From: JAEUPI01 sp963814435
GTDB lineage: Bacteria; Pseudomonadota; Gammaproteobacteria; Burkholderiales; Burkholderiaceae_C
Length of the DNA: 64,000 nucleotides
Assembly (NCBI GenBank): GCA_963814435.1
Contig: CAWFCV010000003.1
Span: 1 to 64,000 of the forward strand
Reading direction: 5' to 3'
The position numbers were made by a program, and so were the translations under genes. Under the pieces are notes generated by a model. That model ran no database searches. It was given only the letters and a program-made list of their open reading frames with translations, and had not been told where the DNA came from. This document shows, piece after piece, positions 54,551 to 63,728 of the stretch (the stretch's first letter is position 1; each line of letters starts with the position of its first letter).

Positions 54551-55582
54551 ATGCCCCAGTCCATACCTGCCACGCTGATCCCCGGTGACGGCATCGGCGC
54601 TGAAATCGTCGACGCCACGCTGGCTGCGCTGGCCGCGCTGGGTGCGCCGTTCGAGTGGGACCGGCAGATTGCCGGCCTGGAGGGCGTGAAGGCCGCAGGC
54701 GACCCGCTGCCCAGGGCCACGCTCGACAGCATCCGCCGCACGCGCCTGGCGCTGAAGGGCCCGCTGGAAACGCCCTCGGGCGGCGGCTACCGCAGCTCGA
54801 ACGTGCGCCTGCGCGAGGAGTTCCAGCTCTACGCGAACCTGCGCCCCGCACGCACCATCATCCCCGGCGGCCGCTTCGACAAGATCGACCTCGTCGTCGT
54901 GCGCGAGAACCTCGAGGGCCTGTACATCGGCCACGAGCACTACGTGCCGATCGACGGCGACCCGCACGCGGTGGCCATGGCCACCGGCGTGAACACGCGC
55001 CAGGGCAGCCGGCGGCTGATCGAATACGCCTTCGAGCACTCGATCGCCACCGGGCGCAAGAAGGTGACGATCGTGCACAAGGCCAACATCATGAAGGCGC
55101 TGACCGGCATCTTCCTCGAGACGGCGCAGCAGGTGTACGAGCAGAAGTACAAGGGCCGGATCGCGATGGACACGGTGATCGTCGACGCCTGCGCGATGAA
55201 GCTGGTGCTCAACCCCTGGCAGTTCGACGTGCTGGTCACGACCAACCTGTTCGGCGACATCCTGTCCGACCTGGTGGCGGGCCTGGTGGGCGGGCTGGGC
55301 ATGGCACCGGGCGCCAACATCGGTGCCGACGCGGCGATCTTCGAGGCGGTGCATGGCAGCGCGCCCGACATCGCGGGCCTGGGGCGAGCCAACCCGACCG
55401 CGTTGCTGCTGGCCGCCGCGATGATGCTCGACCATGTGAAGCTCACCGAGCTGGCCACCCGGCTGCGCACGGCGATCGACCAGACCTTGAACCAGGACCA
55501 GGTGCGCACCGGCGACCTGGGTGGCAACGCGAGCACCGCGGAGTTCACGCGCGCACTGGTCAAGCGCATCGAGCGCGGCTGA
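54551..55582 (+). CDS. NAD-type isocitrate/isopropylmalate dehydrogenase family
   Basis: 343 residues. IPATLIPGDGIGAEIVDATL is the standard start; the substrate loop is LYANLRPARTIIPGGRFDKI, the metal site is VTTNLFGDILSDLVAGLVGG, and the cofactor region FEAVHGSAPDIAGLGRANPT. Absence of a phosphate-binding Lys/Tyr pair around the cofactor pocket suggests NAD rather than NADP, but this is weak evidence. Homologues are the NAD-dependent isocitrate dehydrogenases of some Burkholderiales, and tartrate or homoisocitrate enzymes. Stand-alone gene. Confidence 0.82.
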   Translation: MPQSIPATLIPGDGIGAEIVDATLAALAALGAPFEWDRQIAGLEGVKAAGDPLPRATLDSIRRTRLALKGPLETPSGGGYRSSNVRLREEFQLYANLRPARTIIPGGRFDKIDLVVVRENLEGLYIGHEHYVPIDGDPHAVAMATGVNTRQGSRRLIEYAFEHSIATGRKKVTIVHKANIMKALTGIFLETAQQVYEQKYKGRIAMDTVIVDACAMKLVLNPWQFDVLVTTNLFGDILSDLVAGLVGGLGMAPGANIGADAAIFEAVHGSAPDIAGLGRANPTALLLAAAMMLDHVKLTELATRLRTAIDQTLNQDQVRTGDLGGNASTAEFTRALVKRIERG

Positions 55583-55723
55583 CCGTCGCGCCGGCGCCGC
55601 GGCCGTTCGGCGCCGTGGGCTCCGCCCGGCGGGCTGTCGCGGCCGCAGGCTCAGTCGCTGCGACACGCGGCCGAGCCCCTTGGTGGGCCTGCCGGCCCGC
55701 AGTGGACCGGCGCCGGTCCAGCC

Positions 55724-55960
55724 TCAGTGCAGCGTGCGCTTGCGCGACGCGCGTTCGATCGCTTCGCGCGCCTCGCGTGCGGCGTCCGCCCGGCGCACCC
55801 GGCGCCAGTGGCGCACGCGGTTCCAGCCATGCCGGATCTGCCACCAGACCCGATGCCCCGCACGGTCGAGACGTTGTCGCTGCGCGGACGGCAGCACCAT
55901 GCGCACCAGCAGCACGAGGCACACGACGAGCACGACGATCGCGAACGCCTTTTCGATCAT
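55724..55960 (-). CDS. Small membrane-anchored basic protein, unknown
   Basis: 78 residues. An N-terminal helix (MIEKAFAIVVLVVCLVLLVR) is followed by a very basic cytoplasmic region (VWWQIRHGWNRVRHWRRVRR, AREAREAIERASRKR). It looks like a real short gene by composition, but the ribosome site is weak. Convergent with the dehydrogenase gene. Confidence 0.5.
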   Translation of the reverse strand: MIEKAFAIVVLVVCLVLLVRMVLPSAQRQRLDRAGHRVWWQIRHGWNRVRHWRRVRRADAAREAREAIERASRKRTLH

Positions 55961-56252
55961 GACGCGGGCACCGGCTTGACGTTCATGCGCCGATTCTGCA
56001 TCGATGCCAGGTCAATGGGGGCATCTTCTGCGCCGGGCCCGCGTGCCTGGCCGCCAGCGGCCCCCCGCGGCGCCACGTGGCGGCAGGCGGGCGCCTGCCG
56101 GCCGCGCCTCGCGACCGGCCGCCTGCGCGCGGTGGTATCTGTTGTGACCGAACATGCCCACACGATAGCCGGGCGTTGCGTTTCCCGCTAGGGTGCGGGT
56201 CGCACGGACGCGCAGCGACGCGTTCCGGCCAGAACCCGGGGAGGACGGCGAC
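55961..56252. other. Intergenic region with a perfect hairpin
   Basis: Between a small minus-strand gene and the cNMP-binding gene. At 56081-56100 CGGCAGGC and GCCTGCCG form a perfect 8-bp stem around GGGC. The left part is GC-rich with repeated GGCC runs; no gene seen. Confidence 0.4.
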
Positions 56253-56747
56253 ATGATCGCGGCACGAATCGAACTGTTGCAGCAGATGCCGATCTTCGGC
56301 GCCGTGCGCGACGACGCACTGCAGTTCCTGCTCGAACCCACGCGTTGCGTCACGGTGGCGGCCGGGGCGTACTTCTTTCGCGAGCTCGAACCCGCGCGAT
56401 GCATGTACGTGCTCGAGTCCGGGCGCGTGGCGGTGCTCAAGCAATGGCGGTCGCGCGAGTTGCTGCTGCGTGAGTTCGGCCCCGGCGACTGCTTCGGCGA
56501 GATGGCGCTGCTGGACCTGTTCCCGCGCAGCGCCGCGGTGCGCGCCGAGGTGGATTGCTCGGCGATCGAGCTGACGCCGGCCGACCTGCTGCGGCTGTTC
56601 GAGCGCGACGCCGAGCAGTTCGCGTTGATCCAGATGAACATCGGCCGCGAAACCTGCCGGCGCTTGCGCGCCACCGACGAGCTGCTGTTCCAGGCCATCA
56701 TGGGCGAGACGCCGGCCGCGCCGGAGACCAACTTCCAGTCGCTGTAG
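56253..56747 (+). CDS. Cyclic-nucleotide-binding domain protein
   Basis: 164 residues. One cNMP_binding fold: FGAVRDDALQFLLEPTRCVT, GAYFFRELEPARCMYVLESG, and the phosphate-binding cassette FGPGDCFGEMALLDLFPRSA (FGE-ALL-RSA pattern). No DNA-binding domain follows, so it is a stand-alone receptor. With a class III cyclase encoded at 24 kb, a cAMP response is plausible. Behind GGGGAGG. Convergent with the HlyD gene. Confidence 0.88.
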   Translation: MIAARIELLQQMPIFGAVRDDALQFLLEPTRCVTVAAGAYFFRELEPARCMYVLESGRVAVLKQWRSRELLLREFGPGDCFGEMALLDLFPRSAAVRAEVDCSAIELTPADLLRLFERDAEQFALIQMNIGRETCRRLRATDELLFQAIMGETPAAPETNFQSL

Positions 56748-56790
56748 CGCGGCCACCGGGTCGGCCCGCAGGCTCGTGACCGAGCGGGCA

Positions 56791-57996
56791 TCACGCCGAT
56801 CCGCGCACCACCGTCAGGCGCACACCGTCGGCCACGCTGTCGCTGGGGTAGACGACCACGCGCTCGCCCGGCGCCAGGCCGTCTTCGATCCAGGCCTCGC
56901 TGGGTGTGCGGCCGCCGACCTTGACGCGGCGCTTCTCGGCACGGCCGTCATGCGCGACGTACACCGCCCACTGCTCGCCGTCGCGAAACAGCGCCGCGAC
57001 CGGTGCGATCACCGCGTCGGCGCGCTCGAAGACGACGATGCGCGCGTCGATGCGGAACTGGTCGCCGAGACCGCGCCACTGCTCGGGCGGCGAGGCGATG
57101 TCGACGATCACGTTGACGCGTTGCTCCTCGACGCCGAGCGCCGAGACCTTGGTGAAGGCCGCCGGCTCGACGCGCCGCACGCGACCCGCCAATCGCGGCC
57201 CGGGCCCGGCATCGATATCGACGCGGGCGCCGGGGGCGATGCGTCGGCCGTCGGTGGACAGCACATCGATCACGATTTCCAGCTGGGTCGGGTCGGCGAT
57301 CTCCAGCAGCGGCGTGCCGACGCCGACCACGGTCTCGCTTTCCTGCAGCACGCGCAGCACGTGGCCGTCGACCGGCGACTCGATCGGCCAGGCGGTGCCG
57401 GGCCGGCGCGTGCCGGCCGCTTCGCGCGCACGCATCAACGCGGCACGCGCCTGCGCCAGGTCGTGCACGGCGCCCATCTGCGCAAAGCGCGTCGCCTCCA
57501 GCTCCCGGGCCTGCACCCGGGCGGCGAGCTGCGCCTGGTCGAGCGCCGCCACGGCCACGAAGCCGTCGCCCTGCAACTGCTTCTGCCGCGCCACGTCGGT
57601 CTGCGCCTGCTCCAGTGCGGCCTCGGCGCGCGCCACCTTGGCGCGCGCCTGGTCGAGCCCCGCCACGGCTGCGCCGACACGCTCGCTCAGCTCTCGCGCC
57701 GTGCGCGCGTCGATCATCGCCGGCGCCCCGGGCGACAACTCGGCCACGGCTGTACCGGCGCGCACCACGTCGCCGGCCTTCACGCGCACGCGCGCGAGCC
57801 GGCCCGCCACCGGCGCCGACACCACGTAGCGTTCGCGCACGCGGGTCTTGCCGTCTTCGTCGACGGTCTGCTCGAAGAGGCCGCGCTTCACCTCGCCGGT
57901 CTCCACCGGCACCGGCTGGGGCCGGAAGGCCCAGACGAAGATCGCGATCAGCGCGGCAGTGCCCAGGCCGGCAGAAATCCAAAGTTTGCGGGTCAT
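56791..57996 (-). CDS. HlyD/MacA-type periplasmic adaptor protein
   Basis: 401 residues. One N-terminal membrane helix (LWISAGLGTAALIAIFVWAF), then the lipoyl/barrel and helical hairpin regions (VVSAPVAGRLARVRVKAGDV, GLDQARAKVARAEAALEQAQ) and membrane-proximal domain (RAEKRRVKVGGRTPSEAWIE, DGLAPGERVVVYPSDSVADG). It links an inner membrane transporter to the outer membrane. It starts 13 bp after the permease gene stop and so completes an ABC-permease-adaptor operon. Confidence 0.9.
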   Translation of the reverse strand: MTRKLWISAGLGTAALIAIFVWAFRPQPVPVETGEVKRGLFEQTVDEDGKTRVRERYVVSAPVAGRLARVRVKAGDVVRAGTAVAELSPGAPAMIDARTARELSERVGAAVAGLDQARAKVARAEAALEQAQTDVARQKQLQGDGFVAVAALDQAQLAARVQARELEATRFAQMGAVHDLAQARAALMRAREAAGTRRPGTAWPIESPVDGHVLRVLQESETVVGVGTPLLEIADPTQLEIVIDVLSTDGRRIAPGARVDIDAGPGPRLAGRVRRVEPAAFTKVSALGVEEQRVNVIVDIASPPEQWRGLGDQFRIDARIVVFERADAVIAPVAALFRDGEQWAVYVAHDGRAEKRRVKVGGRTPSEAWIEDGLAPGERVVVYPSDSVADGVRLTVVRGSA

Positions 57997-58009
57997 GACG
58001 ATCTCCGAA

Positions 58010-60367
58010 TCATTCGCGTGTCTTCAGCACGCCCACCAGGTCGAGCTGGTCGACGCGGCGGCGCACGATCAGTGCGCTGGCGACGCCGGAGACCAGCACG
58101 ACCAGGCAGGCGAATGCGTAGGTGCGCGGCTCCACCACCAGCGGCAGATGCAATTCGGTCACTGTGGACAGCGCCACGATGCTCCAGGCCAGGCCGTAGC
58201 CCATCAGGCAACCGAGCGGCAACGCGATCATCAGCTCGGCGCCGAGTTCGCCGAGCAAGAGAGCCGAGACCTCACCGCGCGTGGCGCCGAGCACACGCAG
58301 GCTGGCCAGGTCCCAGGCGCGCTCGGCCAGCGCGATGCGCGCGTTGTTGTAGACCACGCCGAGCGCGATCGCCGCGCCCAGCACCGCCAGCACGGAGCTG
58401 AAGAACAGCACGTTGCGCGCGTTGTTCTCGCGCACGTAGCGGATCACCGGGCCGATTTCCATCGCCGCGGCGACTCGCGGCGTGTGCTTCAACTGCCGCA
58501 GCACGGCTTCGCGCTGGGCGCCGTCGATCAACAGCCGAGCACCCGACATCGCCTGCCCTTCACCGAGCAGGCGGTTCAGCGCGTCGCGGTTCATGGTGGC
58601 CACCAGCTGCGTCAGCTCGAAGCTGAACCCGGTCACGATCAGATCGGCCCGCGCGCGTGCGCCCTGCAGGATCTCGAGGTGGACCGCATCGCCGAGGGCC
58701 AGGCCCAGTCGGTCGGCCAACCGGTTGTTCAGCACGATGCCGGCCGCCGGCACCGGTGCACGCCGCAGGCGTTGATCGAGCAGCGGGCGCATCTGCGAAT
58801 CGGCGTCCAGGCCGCTGACCGAGGTGCGGTAGCTGCGCAGCCCGTTCGACAGCCGCACCGGTGCATCGCGGGTGGCCTCGGCGCGCAGCACGCCGGGCAT
58901 GTGCGCGAAGTCGTACAGCGCGGCGGTCGACGCCGGCTCGGTCAGCGCCACGAGCACGTCCTGCCGGTCGCGCATGCGGATCTCGACTTCGAGCAGGTAG
59001 TCGACCGAATCGCGCCACCAGGTGCCGGCGATCATCACGCCCACCGCGCTGGCGATGCCGAAGATGGTGAGCAAGGCGCGCAGCGGCCGGCGTTCGATGT
59101 CGCGCACGACCAGGCGCACCGACGGCGAGAACAGGCTGGCGAGCCCGATGCGCTCGCCCAGCGTCGGCCCGAAGTTGGGCGGTGCCGGTGGCCGCATGGC
59201 CTCGGCCGGTGGCAGCCGCACCACGCGCAACAACGCGCCGAGCACGGCCAGCGCCGCGGCGGCCAGCGACAGCGCCACCGCCGACAGCGGGATCCACGCC
59301 AGCATGCGGTACTCGAAGTCCGGCATGCGGAAGAAACGCGCGTACATCTGCGCCACCGAATAGCCGAAGTAGGCACCGCCGGCGACGCCGATGGGCGCGC
59401 CGATCAGCACGATGACGAGCGCGAACTTCAGGTAATGGCGCCCGATCTGCGCGTCGTCGCGACCCAGCGCCTTGAGTGCGGCGATCTGGCCGCGCTGGGT
59501 GCCGATCTGGCGCGTGAGTGCGACGTTGAGCAAGAACATTGCCACGCCCATGATGATCACCGGCAGCGTCGTGCCATAGACCTTCCACTGCGCGATCTCC
59601 TGCGTCAGCATGCGGTGCGACGGTTGGTCCGCGCGGGCAAACGCGCCGGTAAAGCCGTAGCGATCCAGGCGCCGGTCGAGCTCGGCGATCACCGCCGCCT
59701 CCGATGCGCCATGCTCGAGCCGCACGGCCAGGCTGTTGAACGCGCCCTCCATGTTGAACGCGGCGGCCACGCGCTGGCGAGCGACCCAGAAGATGCCGAA
59801 GCTGCGTTCGTCGCCGAAGCCGCCGCGGCTGGGGAAGATGTACTCCGGCGACGTGACCACGCCGACGATCTGCAACGACTCGCGCTTGCCGTTGAGCAGC
59901 GCGACGATGCGCTCGCCCGGCGCGATGCCGTGCACGCTGGCGAAGGCCTCGTTGACCAGGGCCTGGTTCGAGTCCGGCGCATCGATCCAGGCGCCGCGCG
60001 TCAGCGTCAGCCGATTCATGCGTGGCAGGCCGTGCGCCGGCAGCGCCACCATGCGGCCGGTGAGCGACTCCACCGCGCCGGGCTGGTCGAGCTGCACGTC
60101 GAAGCGCACGGTGGCCTCGACTTCGGTCACGCCGGGAATCTGCAGCAGCGGGTCGACCAGGCTCGCCGGCGCGCGCTTGCCCACGGCGAACACATGGGCG
60201 AAACGCGCTCGTTCGTAGTGCGAGGCCTGCAGCCACCTGAGCGAGTCGTAGGCCGACAGCGAGCCGACGTAGCCGACGATGCCCGCGGCCACCACCAGCG
60301 CCACGGCCAGCACCTGCGCGCGCAATTGCCACAGGTCGCGCAGCAGCTTGCGGTCGAGCATGTTCAT
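58010..60367 (-). CDS. FtsX/MacB-like ABC transporter permease
   Basis: 785 residues. TM1 (LRAQVLAVALVVAAGIVGYV), a large periplasmic domain (residues about 45-260), and two groups of FtsX-type helices (TLPVIIMGVAMFLLNVALTR, LIGAPIGVAGGAYFGYSVAQ and FFSSVLAVLGAAIALGVVYN, CLVVLVSGVASALIVRRRVD), with a second periplasmic domain between. The doubled FtsX layout is that of the larger LolC/YbbP-like permeases that act as mechanotransmitters. It lies between the ATPase and adaptor genes, 7 bp after the ATPase stop. Confidence 0.9.
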   Translation of the reverse strand: MNMLDRKLLRDLWQLRAQVLAVALVVAAGIVGYVGSLSAYDSLRWLQASHYERARFAHVFAVGKRAPASLVDPLLQIPGVTEVEATVRFDVQLDQPGAVESLTGRMVALPAHGLPRMNRLTLTRGAWIDAPDSNQALVNEAFASVHGIAPGERIVALLNGKRESLQIVGVVTSPEYIFPSRGGFGDERSFGIFWVARQRVAAAFNMEGAFNSLAVRLEHGASEAAVIAELDRRLDRYGFTGAFARADQPSHRMLTQEIAQWKVYGTTLPVIIMGVAMFLLNVALTRQIGTQRGQIAALKALGRDDAQIGRHYLKFALVIVLIGAPIGVAGGAYFGYSVAQMYARFFRMPDFEYRMLAWIPLSAVALSLAAAALAVLGALLRVVRLPPAEAMRPPAPPNFGPTLGERIGLASLFSPSVRLVVRDIERRPLRALLTIFGIASAVGVMIAGTWWRDSVDYLLEVEIRMRDRQDVLVALTEPASTAALYDFAHMPGVLRAEATRDAPVRLSNGLRSYRTSVSGLDADSQMRPLLDQRLRRAPVPAAGIVLNNRLADRLGLALGDAVHLEILQGARARADLIVTGFSFELTQLVATMNRDALNRLLGEGQAMSGARLLIDGAQREAVLRQLKHTPRVAAAMEIGPVIRYVRENNARNVLFFSSVLAVLGAAIALGVVYNNARIALAERAWDLASLRVLGATRGEVSALLLGELGAELMIALPLGCLMGYGLAWSIVALSTVTELHLPLVVEPRTYAFACLVVLVSGVASALIVRRRVDQLDLVGVLKTRE

Positions 60368-60374
60368 GATGGAG

Positions 60375-61121
60375 TCACCACGAGATCTGATCCGGCCGCA
60401 GCTTGGACGGATTGCGTTCCGCCGAGGCGACGCGGCCGTCGGCCATGCGCATCACGCGATCGGCAATCTGCGCGATCGGCGCGTTGTGCGTGATCACCGC
60501 GGCGGTGGTGCCCAATTCGGTGTTGATCCGCGCGATCGCCTCGAGCACGACCTTGCCGGTGGCGAAGTCGAGCGCGCCGGTGGGTTCGTCGCACAGCAGC
60601 ACGTCGGGGCGCTTGGCGATGGCGCGCGCGATCGCCACACGTTGCTGCTCACCGCCCGACATCTGCGACGGATAGTGGTTGAGTCGATCCGCCAGGCCCA
60701 CCAGCGCCAGCGCGTCGTCGGGACGCATCGGATGCTCCGACATCTCGGTGACCAGCGTCACGTTCTCGACCGCGGTGAGCGACGGGATCAGGTTGTAGAA
60801 CTGGAACACGAAGCCGACATGCTGGCGGCGGTAGCGGGTCAGTTCCGCCTCGCTGGCGTGCGTGAGGTCGTGGTCGCGGAACATCGCCGACCCGGCGGTG
60901 GGCGTGTCCAGACCGCCCAGGATGTTCAGCAACGTCGACTTACCGCAGCCCGACGGTCCGAGCAGCACCACGAACTCGGAGGCGTAGATCTCGAGGTCCG
61001 CGCCGCGCAACGCGTGCACCTGCACCTCACCCATCGTGTAGATCTTGGTCAGACCACGAGCAACAAAGACCGGCACCGCGACCGAAGGGTCCGGGCGAGG
61101 CGCTGATGCGGCGGCGTGCAT
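60375..61121 (-). CDS. LolD/MacB-type ABC transporter ATPase
   Basis: 248 residues. Walker A LLGPSGCGKSTLLNILGG, Q-loop FQFYNLIPSLTAVENVTLVT, signature MSGGEQQRVAIARAIA, Walker B VLLCDEPTGALDFATGKVVL, H-loop AAVITHNAPIAQIAD. All motifs are intact, so the pump should be active. First gene of the permease-adaptor run; its start lies 15 bp after the apbE stop, so all five genes 56.8-63.1 kb may be one operon. Confidence 0.92.
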   Translation of the reverse strand: MHAAASAPRPDPSVAVPVFVARGLTKIYTMGEVQVHALRGADLEIYASEFVVLLGPSGCGKSTLLNILGGLDTPTAGSAMFRDHDLTHASEAELTRYRRQHVGFVFQFYNLIPSLTAVENVTLVTEMSEHPMRPDDALALVGLADRLNHYPSQMSGGEQQRVAIARAIAKRPDVLLCDEPTGALDFATGKVVLEAIARINTELGTTAAVITHNAPIAQIADRVMRMADGRVASAERNPSKLRPDQISW

Positions 61122-61135
61122 CCGAGACTCCGGCG

Positions 61136-62098
61136 CTACGAAACCCAGCTCGCGCGGCCTCGTTTGTCGACCAGCCAGACGCGCTGCACCTCGCCGAGCG
61201 CGAGGGCTTGGCGCGCCAGCCTGTCCCCGCCGACCATGACGGCCGTCGACCAGGCGTCGGCCAGCGTCGCGGTGAGCGCGACCACGCTGACCGCGCTGAG
61301 CGCGGTTGGCGACCACCCGATGCGGGGATCGAAGATGTGGTGGTGACGGCGGTCTGCGCTGAAGTGGCTCGGGCTGTCGGCCGACGTGGCCGCGCAGGCG
61401 TCGAGTGCAATCCGCTCTACGAGATCGTGGTGCGCAACCTGCAGGGCCACCGACCACGGGCGGCCGGACACGGCGCGCCCGAGGCTCGCCAGTTCACCGG
61501 CGTCGACGAGCCCGGCCACGGCCCCCGCAGCGCGCATTGCTTCGCGGGCACGATCGGCGGCGAAGCCCTGGGCAATGCCGTTGAGCGTGACGGCCATGCC
61601 CGGCCGCGCCAGACGCAACTCGGCTTCGTTCACACTCAGTTCACGCCATCCCACCAGCGATCGCACCGCGGCCACATCTTGCTCGGACGGCAATGTGCCT
61701 CGGTCGGCATGCAGGCGCAACAGCCGCCACAAGGGTTGCACCGTCACGTCGAACGCGCCGTCGCTGCTCGCGGCATGCGCTTGCGCCTGCCGAAGCACCG
61801 CCACCGTCCAATGGTCGGGCCGGGCGAGCCGGCCGTGACGGTTGAGGCGGCTGATCTCGCTCTGCGCGTCGTACAAACTCATCAAGCGCTCGACGCGATG
61901 GATCGCCGCCAGTGCGGCGACGCAGGCGGCGTCGGCCGCGGCGTCGTTGGCTGCAATCGCCTGCACGCGCACCGTGGTCCCGAGTGCGAACGAGCTTTGT
62001 GCACGAAGGCGCTGCTGATTGGCGAACGCGCCACGACCACACAGGACCGAGGCGTCAAAGCCCAGGCACAGGCCGCGGCGCGTGCGTGCGCTGCTCAT
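61136..62098 (-). CDS. apbE: FAD:protein FMN transferase
   Basis: 320 residues. Family motifs: ALGTTVRVQAIAA, GAFDVTVQPLWRLLRLH, VTLNGIAQGFAADRAREAMR, HIFDPRIGWSPTAL and ADAWSTAVMVGGDRLARQ. ApbE attaches FMN from FAD to a Thr/Ser in the target motif. No clear signal peptide or lipobox is visible at the N-terminus, which is unusual since many ApbE proteins are exported. Its ATG overlaps the stop of the upstream FMN_bind gene (ATGA), and that neighbour carries the target motif. Confidence 0.9.
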   Translation of the reverse strand: MSSARTRRGLCLGFDASVLCGRGAFANQQRLRAQSSFALGTTVRVQAIAANDAAADAACVAALAAIHRVERLMSLYDAQSEISRLNRHGRLARPDHWTVAVLRQAQAHAASSDGAFDVTVQPLWRLLRLHADRGTLPSEQDVAAVRSLVGWRELSVNEAELRLARPGMAVTLNGIAQGFAADRAREAMRAAGAVAGLVDAGELASLGRAVSGRPWSVALQVAHHDLVERIALDACAATSADSPSHFSADRRHHHIFDPRIGWSPTALSAVSVVALTATLADAWSTAVMVGGDRLARQALALGEVQRVWLVDKRGRASWVS

Positions 62099-63066
62099 CG
62101 TGCTGTCTCCAGGCGCGGCGCGTGTTGCAGGGCGTCGGCCACGGCGCGCAGCAGCGCCTGGCTCGTCGTCGTAGCGCCGGAGATCGCATCGACGTCGTTG
62201 CGTGTCCGACCGGTGAGCTCTTCGGTCGCGAGTGCGGCCAAGCGCGCATAGTGACTGTCGCGGTTCGACAGCAGCTCGACGCGCTCGATGCGTCCGGCGG
62301 CCACGCTGACGCGCACCCGGTAGACGAAACCGGTCTGGGCGTCCTGCCCTTCATAACTGCCGTCGCGCAGAGCACTCCCGTCCGCCGCGGCGATGGGCAG
62401 CCGGCGGTAGCCTTCGAGCTGCACGTTCTGCACCCACAGGTTGCCGGCCAGGGCCAACACGATCAACGCGGCGACGCCGAGCGGCACCGCGCGCGGCCAG
62501 TGGCGAAAAGCTGGCCGCGGGCCCCAGGGCTTGAACACTGAAATCGCGACGATGCCGACCAGCACCGCCGCCTGCAGACCACTGGCGAGCATCACGGCCT
62601 GGGCGTGACCCGAGTGGGCGGCCTGACCCGCCACTTCACCCGACATTGGGTCGGACAACGCGGTCATGGCGCTGACATGCGGCGCCACCCACAACGGCAG
62701 CGCGAGCCCAAGCCCGGCCAGCAGGATCCACTTGAGCGACACCCACCACAGGCGAAAGGCGCCCCAACTGGTGAACAGGGAAAACACTAGCCCGGTGAGG
62801 ATGAAGCCGTAGCTGGCGTTGACGATCAGCGTGTCGTGCACCAGCAGCACCGCACGGTCGAGCCCCGGGCGCCATGCCGCGACGGGGTGCGCCTGCTGCA
62901 CGCCAACGAGCAGCATCGTGACCAGCAGCGCACCCAGCCACACGCAGGCCAACGTGATGTGAAGGGCCAGCAACGCGCGCCGCGCGCTTTTGCCGAGTTC
63001 TCGGCCGGAGACGGTCTCGGCGCGAGCGCGATGAACCACCGGGGGGGTCTGCACGGAATCGTCCAT
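62095..63066 (-). CDS. Membrane protein with C-terminal FMN_bind domain
   Basis: 323 residues. I start at the ATG at 63066, since upstream residues look random. Five membrane helices (LLALHITLACVWLGALLVTM, NASYGFILTGLVFSLFTSWG, WILLAGLGLALPLWVAPHV, MLASGLQAAVLVGIVAISVF, LGVAALIVLALAGNLWVQNV) lead to a periplasmic FMN_bind domain (GSYEGQDAQTGFVYRVRVSV) ending in DAISGATTTSQALLRAVADA. SGATTTS fits the ApbE flavinylation site (S/T-G-A-T-x-S/T). It likely carries covalent FMN and moves electrons across the membrane. Confidence 0.88.
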   Translation of the reverse strand: MDDSVQTPPVVHRARAETVSGRELGKSARRALLALHITLACVWLGALLVTMLLVGVQQAHPVAAWRPGLDRAVLLVHDTLIVNASYGFILTGLVFSLFTSWGAFRLWWVSLKWILLAGLGLALPLWVAPHVSAMTALSDPMSGEVAGQAAHSGHAQAVMLASGLQAAVLVGIVAISVFKPWGPRPAFRHWPRAVPLGVAALIVLALAGNLWVQNVQLEGYRRLPIAAADGSALRDGSYEGQDAQTGFVYRVRVSVAAGRIERVELLSNRDSHYARLAALATEELTGRTRNDVDAISGATTTSQALLRAVADALQHAPRLETAR

Positions 63067-63266
63067 CGAAATAACCAGAATCTGCCAATGCCCCAGCCCC
63101 GAGTTGAGCGAAATCAGCGGCCGGTCGATTTGGGCTCCTTGCAATGACGGCGCGGCACAACAAGACCCGATAGCAGCCGACGGCCTGCGCGTTGATCGGA
63201 CGCAACCGGCTCGGACGGCCTCGCTGTAGGGTGAACGTCCTCGATGACTCGTTTCACGGTCCTGGC

Positions 63267-63728
63267 ATGACTCCCGCGCCAATCCTGGCGTTTCTCTCTG
63301 GCAAGCGTGTCGCTGTGGCCGGCGTGTCTCGTTCGGGCAACCAGCCCGCCAATGCGATCTTCCGCAAGCTGCGTGATTGCGGATTCGATGCGGTTCCGAT
63401 CAACCCGCGCGCAGATCAGATCGAAGGCGCCCCCTGCTATCGCGATCTGGCCGCCGTGCCGGGTGTCGTTGACGCTCTGATGGTGGTCACGCATCCCAGC
63501 GTCGCCGAAAGCCTTGTCCGCCAGGCGGCAGCGCGGGGCATCCAGAAGGTCTGGTTCCATCGCTCCTTCGGCGAGGGCAGCGTTTCCGAGGCTGCGCTGC
63601 GCGCGTGCACGGAACTCGGCATTCACCCCATCGCCGGAGGCTGCCCGCTGATGTACTGCGAGCCGATCGATCTGGGGCATCGCTGCATGCGCTGGTGGCT
63701 CGGTCGACGCGGGCGCATTCCCGTCTGA
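63267..63728 (+). CDS. CoA-binding domain protein
   Basis: 153 residues. MTPAPILAFLSGKRVAVAGV with the CoA_binding_2 pattern SRSGNQPANAIFRKLRDCGF, VPINPRADQIEGAPCYRDLA, VDALMVVTHPSVAESLVRQA and KVWFHRSFGEGSVSEAALRA. Same Rossmann fold as the succinyl-CoA synthetase alpha N-domain, but lacking the His-loop. Stand-alone YccU-like proteins have no assigned reaction. Divergent from the FMN_bind gene. Confidence 0.88.
   Translation: MTPAPILAFLSGKRVAVAGVSRSGNQPANAIFRKLRDCGFDAVPINPRADQIEGAPCYRDLAAVPGVVDALMVVTHPSVAESLVRQAAARGIQKVWFHRSFGEGSVSEAALRACTELGIHPIAGGCPLMYCEPIDLGHRCMRWWLGRRGRIPV

Noticed and set aside
57848..60493. An 881-codon plus-strand frame opposite the ABC permease
   Set aside because: Antisense shadow rich in His, Gln and Arg; the minus strand encodes an intact permease with normal helices.
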